From Ruthenibacterium sp. (GTDB lineage Bacteria; Bacillota; Clostridia; Oscillospirales; Ruminococcaceae), in contig JAHHSK010000017.1 in assembly GCA_020025255.1 (NCBI GenBank), forward strand, positions 1 to 31,781: a stretch of DNA of 31,781 nt, written 5' to 3'. The position numbers were made by a program, and so were the translations under genes. Positions 7,650-15,672 of the stretch are shown here, piece by piece (the first letter of the stretch is position 1; the number at the start of each line of letters is the position of its first letter). The notes under the pieces were generated by a model. That model made no database searches, was not told where the DNA came from, and saw only the letters and a list, made by a program, of their open reading frames with translations.

Positions 7650-10600
7650 ATGAAACCGATGCTGATACAGCTGTGGCCGCAGTTTACGGCCGATGCTGAT
7701 TTTATGGCGAGCTATGGCAGTGCGATTGTGGAACGCGTTATAGCGGATCGCCCCAAAAAAATCATTACTCTGGTTTACCGAACCGCAAATCCGGTGCCCG
7801 CTGAAATCAGCGGGCGCCTTGCTGCTTCGCTGGAACCGCAGTTTCCGGGCTTTGCACTTAAAGTGCAGGGCCTGTTTGAGTATTCCTGCATGAACGAACA
7901 GACGGTGCTGGAGCTGGTAGAAGAACTCAAGGAATCGGGGCTGCCGGTCAATGGGTTCCTGACCGGCGCAAAGGTGGAAATCAGCGGCACGGTCATCCAG
8001 ATCTGTGTGCATAATGGCAGCACTTTGCTGACGATGATGGAATTTGACAAAAAACTGGCGGAGCTGATCGAGGCGCGAACCGCGGTGCGCCCCACGATCC
8101 GCCTTGTATGCGATGAGACGATCTCTGCGGAGCAGGTGGAACGCCATGTGATGACGAAGATGCCGGTGCAGCAGTTCAAGGCGAAGAACGAAGCCCCGGC
8201 GCTGAAAGTACCGGGGCTGGAGCTGGAAGATGCACCGGCAAAGCTTGTGAATGGCCATATGTTCCAGCCTTCCGGGCTGACGGAGCTGCGTGCGCTGGGT
8301 TCGGATTCCGGAAAAGTAACCGTCTGGGGCGATGTGTTTTTCACCGAAATCAAGGGCAGCTTCCGCAAAATCTATTCGATTTCCATTACGGATTACACCG
8401 GTTCGATCAACCTGAAGATCCGTCCGCAGGAAGGTGAAAACTGTGATAAATGGGAAGAACTGAAAAACGGGGATACGCTTGTGCTCAAGGGCGAGTGCGC
8501 CTATGATAAATACGAGCGGGACTATGTGATTTATCCGTATGATGTGCTGAAAGTGGCGCGAAAGCAGCGCGAGGATACGGCTCCCGAAAAACGGGTGGAA
8601 TTGCATCTGCATACCAAAATGAGCAGCATGGACGGATTCTGCGATGCGGGCAGTGTGGTAAAAACGGCACACCGCATGGGGCACCGCGCTGTGGCGATCA
8701 CCGATCACGGTGTTGTGCAGGGATACCCCGAAGCGATGCTGGCAGCAGACGGCATTCGAAAAAAAGATCCCGATTTCAAGCTGATTTATGGCTTGGAAGC
8801 CTACTTTGTGGATGATATGGTTCCGGTTGTGTACGGAACGGCAGCCGGCGGAATGGATCAGGCGTTTGTTGTATTCGATTTGGAAACGACCGGCCTTTCC
8901 CCTCAGGACTGTGCTATTACGGAAATCGGTGCGGTCGTAGTCGAAAACGGCGAAATCACGCAAAGCTATAATACCTTTGTGAATCCGGGCTGTCACATCC
9001 CGGAAAAAATCACAAAAATCACCAGCATCACCGATGAAATGGTTGCCGATGCGCCCGGCCAGGAGGAAGCCCTGCGGGATTTTCTTCAATTTGTCGATGG
9101 GCGCATCCTGATCGCGCATAACGCACATGGGTTTGATATCCGTTTCCTGCAAGCGGCGGCGGAACGGTACAATGTGCCGTTTGAAAATACCTATATCGAT
9201 ACACTGCCGCTGGCGCAGGCGCTGTATCTCGGTCTGCATAACTATAAACTGGATACGATCGGAAAATATCTTGAAATACCGCCGTTTCATCATCATCGGG
9301 CATGCGATGATGCCAAGGCACTGGCACAGATTTTTATACCGATGATCGGGGATCTTGCGCTGCGCGGGGTTACGCGGGTGGAAAAAATCAACACCGGCCT
9401 GGGCGGTGCGCGGGCATTGGCAAAAAAGAATTTCCATTTGATTATTTTGGTGCGCAATTCCGCAGGGCTGAAAAATCTGTATCAGATTGTCTCCAAGGCG
9501 CATATGGATTATTTCTTCAAGGTGCCGCGTGTGCCGCGCAGCCTGCTGAACAAATATCGTGAGGGGCTGATCATCGGCTCGGCGTGCGAAGCGGGAGAAT
9601 TGTACCGTGCGATCGTAGAAGGGCGCAGCTTTGAAGAATTGTGTACCATTGCCTCCTATTATGATTTTTTAGAGGTTCAGCCGCTGGGAAACAATGAATA
9701 TATGCTGCGCGAGCATATGGTGGACAGCATCGAACAGATTCAGGAATTCAATAAAACCGTGATCCGTCTGGGGGAAAAGCTGGGCAAAATGGTCGTTGCC
9801 ACCGGGGACGTTCATTTTATGGAGCCGGAGGATGCGATTTACCGTGCGGTGCTGCAGGCAGGCAACGGGTTCAAGGATGCGGATAATCAGGCTCCGCTTT
9901 ATTTCCGCACAACAGAGGATATGCTTCGCCAGTTCAGCTATCTCAGCCCGGAAAAGGCGAAGGAAATCGTAATCACGAATCCCAACCGCATTGCCGATAT
10001 GATCGATGGAGATCTGCGTGCGATCCCGAAGGGACTGTATACGCCTACAATCGAAGGGGCGGATGAATCGCTGCGCGAGGATACGATGCGCAATGCGCGC
10101 GAACGCTATGGCGACCCGCTGCCCGAGCTTGTGGAAAAGCGGCTGACGCGTGAATTGGATTCGATTATCAAGCACGGCTTTGCCGTTTTGTACGTTATTG
10201 CGCAGAAGCTGGTTTTGAAAAGCGAGGAATACGGCTATCTGGTCGGTTCGCGCGGATCGGTCGGATCTTCTGCCGTGGCGCATTTTTCGGGTATTTCGGA
10301 AGTAAACAGCCTGCCGCCGCACTATCTTTGCCCAAAGTGCAAGTGGAGTAAATTTTTCACCGACGGCTCGGTGGCGGACGGCTTCGATCTGCCGGATAAG
10401 GTGTGCCCGAAATGCGGCACAAAGCTGATCGTGGACGGACACGACATTCCGTTTGAAACCTTCCTTGGCTTTGACGGCGATAAGGAACCGGATATCGACC
10501 TGAACTTTTCCGGCGAAGTGCAAAGCCGCATCCACCGCTATACGGAAGATCTGTTCGGCCACGATCATGTGTTCAAGGCGGGCACGATCTCCGGTCTGCA

Positions 10601-11975
10601 GGATAAAACGGCCTATGGCTATGTGAAAAAATATCTGGAAGAACGCGGGAAAATCGTCAATCACGCCGAGGAAAACCGTCTGGTTCAGGGCTGTGTTGGG
10701 GTAAAGCGCACCACAGGCCAGCATCCCGGCGGCATGGTCGTTGTGCCCAGCAGCTATGATGTGTTCGATTTCTGCCCGATCCAGCATCCGGCAGACGATA
10801 AGGAAAAGGGAATGGTCACGACCCATTTCGAGTTCAAGTATCTGCATGATACGATTTTGAAATTAGACGAGCTGGGACACGACGTCCCGACGATGTATAA
10901 GCATCTGGAGGATATGACCGGGATCAAAATGGACTCTGTTCCGATGAACGACCCCAATGTGATCTCGCTGCTGGTTTCCACTGACCCTCTTGGCGTAAAG
11001 CCGGAGGATATCGACAGCCTGACGGGCACGTTCGGCATCCCGGAGCTTGGCACAAACTTCGTGCGCAACATGCTGATTGAAGCACAGCCGAAAAGCTTCG
11101 GCGACCTGATCCAGATTTCCGGCCTTTCGCACGGCACGGACGTGTGGAACGGCAACGCGCAGGATCTGATCCGTGACGGCGTGTGCACGATTTCGGAAGT
11201 GATCGGTACGCGTGACAGCATTATGACGTACCTTCTGCATAAGGGCGTAGAGCCTAAGCAGGCGTTTACGATCATGGAATTGACCCGAAAGGGAAAGGTT
11301 GCAAAAAGCGGCTTCCCGGAAGGGGTAGAAGACATGCTGCGCGAGCACGGCGTTCCCGAATGGTATCTTGACAGCTGTAAGAAAATCAAGTACATGTTCC
11401 CCAAAGCGCATGCCGTGGCGTATCTGATTGCTGCGATCCGTCTGATGTGGTTCAAGGTGTATCATCCGCTGGAATTTTATGCAACGCACTTTACGGTGCG
11501 CGGGGATGATATCGATTATGATGCAGCGGTCGGCGGCATCAAGGTGGCAAAACAGCACCTGAAGGAAGTGAATGCCCGCCTGAAAGAAGAAAAAAAGGCC
11601 AAGGACGAGGACATCCTCGCTTCCCTGCAAATGGTGAATGAAATGCTTCAGCGCGGATATGAATTCCTGCCGATCCGCATCGGCAAAAGCCGTGCAAAAA
11701 CCTATACCGTCGAAGACGGAAAGATACGCCTGCCGTTTATGGCATTGAAGGGGCTGGGGGATGCTGCGGCACATACGCTGGAAAAGGCGACGATCAGCGG
11801 GCAGGAATACATTTCGGCAGAGGATCTGCAAAGCGCCTGCAATGAGATCAGCACCCGCGCAAAAAATGAAGGGCATACAGAATACGGCGTTGTATCGAAT
11901 ACCATTCTGGATACCCTGTATGAAATCGGAGCGTTGGGAGATTTGCCTAAATCGAGTCAGGTCACATTTTTTTAA
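7650..11975 (+). CDS. polC: DNA polymerase III subunit alpha, Gram-positive PolC type
   Basis: This protein of about 1441 residues is the replicative DNA polymerase of low-GC Gram-positives with a built-in 3'-5' proofreading exonuclease. In order it has an N-terminal region, an OB-fold (about 220-310), a PHP domain starting ELHLHTKMSSMDG (about 317), an inserted DEDDh exonuclease (FDLETTGLSP about 409, HNAHGFDIRF, HHRACDDAKAL), the rest of PHP, then the polymerase core. The core has a zinc-binding CPKCKWSKF...CPKCG (about 894-930) and the palm aspartates in PDIDLNFSGE (about 947). All exonuclease residues are present. The ATG at 7650 lies two bases after the ispG stop; a TTG at 7644 is also in frame. 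No good Shine-Dalgarno is seen, so coupling to ispG is likely. Confidence 0.97.
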   Translation: MKPMLIQLWPQFTADADFMASYGSAIVERVIADRPKKIITLVYRTANPVPAEISGRLAASLEPQFPGFALKVQGLFEYSCMNEQTVLELVEELKESGLPVNGFLTGAKVEISGTVIQICVHNGSTLLTMMEFDKKLAELIEARTAVRPTIRLVCDETISAEQVERHVMTKMPVQQFKAKNEAPALKVPGLELEDAPAKLVNGHMFQPSGLTELRALGSDSGKVTVWGDVFFTEIKGSFRKIYSISITDYTGSINLKIRPQEGENCDKWEELKNGDTLVLKGECAYDKYERDYVIYPYDVLKVARKQREDTAPEKRVELHLHTKMSSMDGFCDAGSVVKTAHRMGHRAVAITDHGVVQGYPEAMLAADGIRKKDPDFKLIYGLEAYFVDDMVPVVYGTAAGGMDQAFVVFDLETTGLSPQDCAITEIGAVVVENGEITQSYNTFVNPGCHIPEKITKITSITDEMVADAPGQEEALRDFLQFVDGRILIAHNAHGFDIRFLQAAAERYNVPFENTYIDTLPLAQALYLGLHNYKLDTIGKYLEIPPFHHHRACDDAKALAQIFIPMIGDLALRGVTRVEKINTGLGGARALAKKNFHLIILVRNSAGLKNLYQIVSKAHMDYFFKVPRVPRSLLNKYREGLIIGSACEAGELYRAIVEGRSFEELCTIASYYDFLEVQPLGNNEYMLREHMVDSIEQIQEFNKTVIRLGEKLGKMVVATGDVHFMEPEDAIYRAVLQAGNGFKDADNQAPLYFRTTEDMLRQFSYLSPEKAKEIVITNPNRIADMIDGDLRAIPKGLYTPTIEGADESLREDTMRNARERYGDPLPELVEKRLTRELDSIIKHGFAVLYVIAQKLVLKSEEYGYLVGSRGSVGSSAVAHFSGISEVNSLPPHYLCPKCKWSKFFTDGSVADGFDLPDKVCPKCGTKLIVDGHDIPFETFLGFDGDKEPDIDLNFSGEVQSRIHRYTEDLFGHDHVFKAGTISGLQDKTAYGYVKKYLEERGKIVNHAEENRLVQGCVGVKRTTGQHPGGMVVVPSSYDVFDFCPIQHPADDKEKGMVTTHFEFKYLHDTILKLDELGHDVPTMYKHLEDMTGIKMDSVPMNDPNVISLLVSTDPLGVKPEDIDSLTGTFGIPELGTNFVRNMLIEAQPKSFGDLIQISGLSHGTDVWNGNAQDLIRDGVCTISEVIGTRDSIMTYLLHKGVEPKQAFTIMELTRKGKVAKSGFPEGVEDMLREHGVPEWYLDSCKKIKYMFPKAHAVAYLIAAIRLMWFKVYHPLEFYATHFTVRGDDIDYDAAVGGIKVAKQHLKEVNARLKEEKKAKDEDILASLQMVNEMLQRGYEFLPIRIGKSRAKTYTVEDGKIRLPFMALKGLGDAAAHTLEKATISGQEYISAEDLQSACNEISTRAKNEGHTEYGVVSNTILDTLYEIGALGDLPKSSQVTFF

Positions 11976-11997
11976 AAAATAATCAGGAGAACCGTAC

Positions 11998-12486
11998 ATG
12001 AAAATCCTTTTTGTCTGCCTTGGCAATATCTGCCGCAGCCCTATGGCTGAATTTATTATGAAAGATCTGGCGGCACGCAGGGGCGTGTTGGATCAGTTTG
12101 AAATCGCTTCAGCGGCGACCAGCCGGGAGGAAGAAGGAAATCCCGTCTATCCCCCTGCGCGAAGAACGCTTGCCGAACACGGCATCCGGTGTGACGGAAA
12201 AACATCGCGCCCAATTACGGCGCACGACGGGGAATACTACGATCTGCTGATCGGTATGGATGAATCGAATCTGCGCGGGATGAAGCGCGTGTTTGGGCAA
12301 AAAGCCGAGCACAAGCTCCGCCGGCTTATGGATTATACCGATCGTCCCGGAAATGTGGCGGACCCCTGGTATACCGGCGATTTTGAAACAACGTGGCAGG
12401 ATGTGCTGGAAGGCTGCCGCGGGCTGCTGGACGCACTGACGCAAGCGGATGCTCCGCAGAAAGACAAGGGAGGGAAGAATCCGTGA
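11998..12486 (+). CDS. Low-molecular-weight protein-tyrosine phosphatase
   Basis: This is a 162-residue cytosolic phosphatase of the LMW-PTP/Wzb/YwlE family. The catalytic loop VCLGNICRSP gives nucleophile C7 and R13 (C-x5-R-S), and the general acid is D122 in DPWYTGDF. Family members dephosphorylate phosphotyrosine, or phosphoarginine in the YwlE type; the sequence does not settle which. A clear AGGAG lies just upstream of the ATG, 22 bases after polC. Its TGA overlaps the GTG start of gpsA by four bases, so the two are probably coupled. This is an uncommon neighbour for gpsA, and the substrate is unknown. Confidence 0.9.
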   Translation: MKILFVCLGNICRSPMAEFIMKDLAARRGVLDQFEIASAATSREEEGNPVYPPARRTLAEHGIRCDGKTSRPITAHDGEYYDLLIGMDESNLRGMKRVFGQKAEHKLRRLMDYTDRPGNVADPWYTGDFETTWQDVLEGCRGLLDALTQADAPQKDKGGKNP

Positions 12487-13484
12487 AAATAGCGGTACTG
12501 GGAAGCGGCGGCTGGGGAACGGCTCTTGCCATGGTGCTTTGTGAAAACGGACATGATACGGTTTTGTGGTCGCACCGGGACGAACAGACGGAAATTTTGC
12601 GCAGGACACAGGAAAACCCGATGCTGAAAGGCATCCGGCTGCCCAATACGCTGCAGTATTCCAGTGATGCGGCATGCGTTTCGGAATGTGAAGCCGTAGT
12701 ATTTGCCACGCCTTCCTTTGCGGTGCGCAGCACGGCAAAGCGATTTGCGCCGCTGCTGCGGCAGGGTACAGTGCTGATTTCCGTATCCAAGGGCATCGAA
12801 CAGGATACTTCGATGACGATGACGCAGGTGATGCAGCACGAGACGGGCGGCAGATTCCCGGTCGTGGCGCTTTCCGGCCCTTCGCATGCCGAAGAAGTGG
12901 CACGGCACATCCCGACGGCAGTGGTTTCCGCTTCGCGCGAACAGTGGGCGGCAGAGCGGGTGCAGGATCTTTTTATGAACGAAAACATGCGGGTGTATGC
13001 ATCGGATGATGTGGCCGGTGTGGAGCTGTGCGCCGCGATGAAAAACGTCATCGCCCTGTGCGCGGGCTGCTGCGACGGCATGGGCTTTGGGGATAACACC
13101 AAGGCAATGCTGATCACGCGCGGCTTAACGGAGATTGCGCGGCTGGGGGAAGCACTGGGCGGCCGGAAGGAAACGTTTGCGGGGCTGACCGGTGTCGGGG
13201 ATCTGATCGTAACGTGTACGTCGATGCATTCCCGCAACCGCCGCTGCGGCATCCTGATTGGCGAAGGCATGAAGCCGCAGGATGCGGTGCGCAAAATCGG
13301 CGCGGTGGTCGAAGGCTATTATGCCGCGGCAAATGCAAAGGCACTGGCGGAAAAGGCGGGCGTGGAAATGCCGATCACGCAGGCGGCATACGCCGTGCTG
13401 TATGAGGAAAAAGACCCGCGCAGCGTCATTGCCGAACTGATGACGCGTGCCAAAAAGCACGAATGTGAAGAAAGCTGGATCTGA
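12483..13484 (+). CDS. gpsA: Glycerol-3-phosphate dehydrogenase [NAD(P)+]
   Basis: This 333-residue cytosolic enzyme reduces dihydroxyacetone phosphate to sn-glycerol-3-phosphate, the backbone of phospholipids. The Rossmann motif GSGGWGTALA is at residues 7-16, SVSKGIE and SGPSHAEEVA follow, and the catalytic lysine is K187 in AAMKNVIAL, with GDNTKAMLITRGL next to it. The frame stays open upstream inside the phosphatase gene, but the GTG at 12483 is the start: homology begins there (MKIAVLGSGGWG) and AAGGGAGGG lies at 12466-12474. It is the last gene of the operon and is followed immediately by a terminator. Confidence 0.95.
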   Translation: MKIAVLGSGGWGTALAMVLCENGHDTVLWSHRDEQTEILRRTQENPMLKGIRLPNTLQYSSDAACVSECEAVVFATPSFAVRSTAKRFAPLLRQGTVLISVSKGIEQDTSMTMTQVMQHETGGRFPVVALSGPSHAEEVARHIPTAVVSASREQWAAERVQDLFMNENMRVYASDDVAGVELCAAMKNVIALCAGCCDGMGFGDNTKAMLITRGLTEIARLGEALGGRKETFAGLTGVGDLIVTCTSMHSRNRRCGILIGEGMKPQDAVRKIGAVVEGYYAAANAKALAEKAGVEMPITQAAYAVLYEEKDPRSVIAELMTRAKKHECEESWI

Positions 13485-13491
13485 AAAAAGC

Positions 13492-13525
13492 AAAACACCG
13501 CTGTCGGCAGGGACAGCGGTGTTTT
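13492..13525. terminator. Bidirectional intrinsic terminator between gpsA and the RluA-family gene
   Basis: AAAACACCGCTGTC (13492-13505) and GACAGCGGTGTTTT (13512-13525) form a perfect 14-bp stem with the six-base loop GGCAGG. A T-tract follows on the plus strand, and an A-tract precedes it that becomes a T-tract on the minus strand. It sits between convergent genes and should end both transcripts. Confidence 0.92.
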
Positions 13526-13536
13526 TTCTTGTATGC

Positions 13537-14493
13537 TTATAACGCTTCAAACGAATCGAGGATCGCCGGGGATTCCAGCGCGATCGTGCGGCCGGAAAGA
13601 TACGAAAGAACGTTTTCGGCAGGGATCTCGCGGAACGTGACGCTTGCCGCGCACAGTGCCTGCGTTTTGTAGCCGCAGCGTTCATTGAGCTTTCGGCTGC
13701 CGTATTTGATATCCCCAAGCACGGGCGCGCCCAGAAAGGAAAGATGTGCCCGGATCTGGTGGGTGCGGCCGGTAATGAGCCCGATGCGGCACAGCGCAAA
13801 CGGCCCTTTTGTCTTGCAGATCGTTACATCTGTGATGATCTGTTTGTATCCGGGGGCGGGGTCTTTGCGGACAAGGACTTTGTTGTTCTTTTCAAAATGC
13901 TTTAAATACGCAATATGGCGTCCTTTCGGCGGGATGCCGGCGGTGATGCAGTAGTATTCCTTGCACAGCAGATCGCACCGGATCAAGGCGTTCATATCGC
14001 GCAGTGCAGCATAGTTTTTGGCGGCAAGCACAAGCCCTTCGGTTCCGCGGTCGATGCGGTTGCACAGCGCGGGAGAAAACGTGCGTTCTGCCGCTGCATC
14101 AAATTCGCCTTTTTCTGCAAGGTGCTGCGTGAACATTTCCACAAGGCTTACATCCCCGGTGCGGTCCGAATGGCACAGCAGATGCGCGGGCTTATACAGT
14201 GCCGCGATGTTTTCATCTTCATAAATGACCTGCACGGGCGGCAGCTTCTTTTGGCTTTTGGGCTTTGCGGGGGCAGGCTTTCCGGCAGGGAAAAATTCAT
14301 CGTTGATGTAAAGTTCGATCTGATCCCCTTGGACAAGGCGTGTATCGGGCGCGCCTTTTTTGCCGTTTACCTTAATGCGCTTATTGCGGAACGACTTGTA
14401 AAGCAAAGATGCGGGCAGGCCGGCTGTTACGTTCTGCACAAAGCGGGAAAGGCGCACGCCTTCTTCGTTTTTCCCCGCAGTAAAACTTTTCAT
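13537..14493 (-). CDS. RluA-family 23S rRNA pseudouridine synthase with S4 domain
   Basis: This 318-residue enzyme isomerises uridine to pseudouridine in rRNA. An N-terminal S4 RNA-binding domain (about residues 10-65, RLSRFVQ...NKRIKVNGKK) and a Lys/Pro-rich linker (65-85) precede the catalytic domain. The active-site motif is NRIDRGTEGLV with catalytic D148, a variant of the usual HRLDxxTSG. GRTHQIRAHLSFLGAPVLGD near residue 250 is the second hallmark. The frame extends upstream, but the ATG at 14493 is chosen because GGAGG (complement of 14501-14505) lies 7 bases before it and homology starts there. The exact target uridine (RluC- or RluD-like) cannot be told. It is the only minus-strand gene in the window. 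Confidence 0.93.
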   Translation of the reverse strand: MKSFTAGKNEEGVRLSRFVQNVTAGLPASLLYKSFRNKRIKVNGKKGAPDTRLVQGDQIELYINDEFFPAGKPAPAKPKSQKKLPPVQVIYEDENIAALYKPAHLLCHSDRTGDVSLVEMFTQHLAEKGEFDAAAERTFSPALCNRIDRGTEGLVLAAKNYAALRDMNALIRCDLLCKEYYCITAGIPPKGRHIAYLKHFEKNNKVLVRKDPAPGYKQIITDVTICKTKGPFALCRIGLITGRTHQIRAHLSFLGAPVLGDIKYGSRKLNERCGYKTQALCAASVTFREIPAENVLSYLSGRTIALESPAILDSFEAL

Positions 14494-14500
14494 GCTGTAT

Positions 14501-14505
14501 CCTCC
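14501..14505 (-). promoter_or_regulatory. Shine-Dalgarno fixing the start of the RluA-family gene
   Basis: CCTCC on the plus strand reads GGAGG on the minus strand, 7 bases before the ATG at 14493. This selects that ATG over the longer frame that opens at 14547. Confidence 0.85.
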
Positions 14506-14510
14506 GATGC

Positions 14511-14539
14511 TTTCAAAATCTGCGCTTTTAGTATATAAT
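14511..14539 (+). promoter_or_regulatory. Candidate promoter for radC
   Basis: A perfect TATAAT at 14534-14539 is preceded at 17 bases by a weak TTTCAA (14511-14516). A leader of about 25 bases would follow before the radC ATG. It overlaps the opposing promoter for the RluA-family gene, so the two may compete for polymerase. Confidence 0.5.
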
Positions 14540-14558
14540 AAAGTCACTGATTCGTAAA
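14530..14558 (-). promoter_or_regulatory. Candidate promoter for the RluA-family gene
   Basis: Read on the minus strand, TTTACG (14558-14553) and TATACT (14535-14530) are spaced by 17 bases. The -10 matches consensus at 5/6 and the -35 at 4/6. The predicted start is about 30 bases before the ATG. The -10 shares bases with the candidate -10 of radC on the other strand. Confidence 0.5.
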
Positions 14559-14570
14559 GGAGTAAACTTC

Positions 14571-15269
14571 ATGGGCGTACACGATCAACACAGAAAACGG
14601 GTCTATGATCGTTTCCTGCGTGAGGGTCTGGCAGGGTTTGAAGAGCATAATGCGCTGGAATTCCTGCTGTTTCTGGCAAGAGCACGCGGCGATACCACTC
14701 CGTTGGCGCATGCACTGCTGGATCGGTTCGGCAGCGTGGCAGCCGTGCTGGACGCCTCCATAGAAGAGCTGGAAAGCGTGCCGGGGGTCGGCCATTCCAG
14801 CGCAGTGGTGCTCAAATTCATCCCGCAGATGTGTGCGTATTATCTGGAAAGCAAGGTTTCCAATAAAATCCCGCTGGACAGCGTGGAAGCCGTCAGCAGC
14901 TTTTTTATGCCGAAATTCTTTGCGCGCACAGAAGAAGCCTTCTACATGGCGGCAGTGGACGACCGCCGCATGCTGCTGCGCTGCGTGAACATTTCGCAGG
15001 GCAATGCCAATTCCACGGCAGTGTCCGTTTCGAAAATCGTATCCGAAGCACTCAAGTGCGGGGCAACCGGTGTGGTGCTTGCACACAATCATCCCCGCGG
15101 CATTATCCTGCCTTCCAGCAGCGATCTTGCTGTCACGCGGGAAGTGTACCGCGCATTGAAGCTGGTGAATGTCCAGCTGCTGGATCATATGATTTTCAAT
15201 GATAACGAATATCTTTCCTTCGCACAGGGACAGTATATGGAAAGCATCCGGCAGACAGCCGGGCTTTGA
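14571..15269 (+). CDS. radC: RadC/JAB domain protein (MPN+ metalloprotease-like)
   Basis: This 232-residue RadC-family protein has a helix-hairpin-helix-like segment near residues 60-80 (LESVPGVGHSSAVVLK) and a C-terminal JAB/MPN domain. The metal motif is complete: H172-x-H174, S182 and D185 in HNHPRGIILPSSSD, matching the HxH-x7-S-x2-D pattern. The family was named for a presumed role in DNA repair, but its true function is unsettled. AAAGGAG lies just upstream of the ATG. It is a single-gene unit, with a divergent promoter region on its left and a terminator on its right. Confidence 0.93.
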   Translation: MGVHDQHRKRVYDRFLREGLAGFEEHNALEFLLFLARARGDTTPLAHALLDRFGSVAAVLDASIEELESVPGVGHSSAVVLKFIPQMCAYYLESKVSNKIPLDSVEAVSSFFMPKFFARTEEAFYMAAVDDRRMLLRCVNISQGNANSTAVSVSKIVSEALKCGATGVVLAHNHPRGIILPSSSDLAVTREVYRALKLVNVQLLDHMIFNDNEYLSFAQGQYMESIRQTAGL

Positions 15270-15287
15270 GTGAATCGAAAAAAGAAC

Positions 15288-15335
15288 AAAAGCATATCCG
15301 GGGGGCAGGCCGTTCGGATATGCTTTTCTTTTTTT
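15288..15335 (+). terminator. Intrinsic terminator after radC
   Basis: AAAAGCATATCCG (15288-15300) and CGGATATGCTTTT (15315-15327) form a perfect 13-bp stem with a 14-base G-rich loop. A C and a run of seven T follow at 15329-15335. It isolates radC from the feo operon. Confidence 0.9.
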
Positions 15336-15342
15336 CACAAAA

Positions 15343-15371
15343 ACAAACCGGGCGTCATAGGGTGGGTTTGT
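15343..15371 (+). repeat. Inverted repeat in the feoA leader
   Basis: ACAAACC (15343-15349) and GGTTTGT (15365-15371) are a perfect 7-bp inverted repeat around 15 bases, placed between the radC terminator and feoA. It could be an operator or an mRNA hairpin. It does not match a canonical Fur box, and no good -35/-10 pair was found here, so its role is open. Confidence 0.3.
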
Positions 15372-15414
15372 AAGCACAGGGAAAAGATACTTTGGCGGAA
15401 AGGGCGGGGATAAG

Positions 15415-15672
15415 ATGAAAGAATACACGTTGGCACAGCTTGCCCCAGGGGAATGCGCGCAGGTGGAAAGATTGTGCGCCAAAGCAGGCATGCGCAGACG
15501 CATGCAGGAAATCGGGTTGATTCCCGGAACGCAGGTTTGCTGCATGTTCCAAAGTCCTTCCGGGGATCCGGCGGCATATCGCATTCGCGGTGCGCTGATT
15601 GCACTGCGGCGTCAGGATGCACACACGGTTCTTGTAAAAGATGTGCGGAAAGGAGCGCAAGAATGGGATTGA
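15415..15672 (+). CDS. feoA: FeoA, ferrous iron transport accessory protein
   Basis: This 85-residue protein has the SH3-like FeoA fold and assists FeoB in ferrous iron uptake. The pattern LAQLAPGECAQVERL, then a Gly-Met-Arg helix (AGMRRRMQEIGLIPGTQV), then YRIRGALIALRRQDA and a final beta strand is the FeoA signature. The Shine-Dalgarno is poor (GCGGGG before the ATG). The end overlaps the feoB start by 10 bases in another frame, so the pair is probably translationally coupled. Confidence 0.92.
   Translation: MKEYTLAQLAPGECAQVERLCAKAGMRRRMQEIGLIPGTQVCCMFQSPSGDPAAYRIRGALIALRRQDAHTVLVKDVRKGAQEWD

Noticed and set aside
7212..9503. 763-codon open frame on the minus strand
   Set aside because: It lies wholly opposite ispG and polC, both unmistakable genes. 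It has no recognisable domain and reads as the reverse complement of conserved coding sequence.
12393..12482. 30-residue N-terminal extension of GpsA
   Set aside because: It lies inside the phosphatase gene. The GTG at 12483 has AAGGGAGGG upstream and starts exactly at the Rossmann fold.
14494..14547. 18-residue N-terminal extension of the RluA-family enzyme
   Set aside because: It crosses the gene's own promoter and Shine-Dalgarno; the ATG at 14493 fits better.
15453..15662. 70-residue N-terminal extension of FeoB
   Set aside because: It is the feoA gene read in another frame. The FeoB homology and a good ribosome binding site both point to the ATG at 15663.
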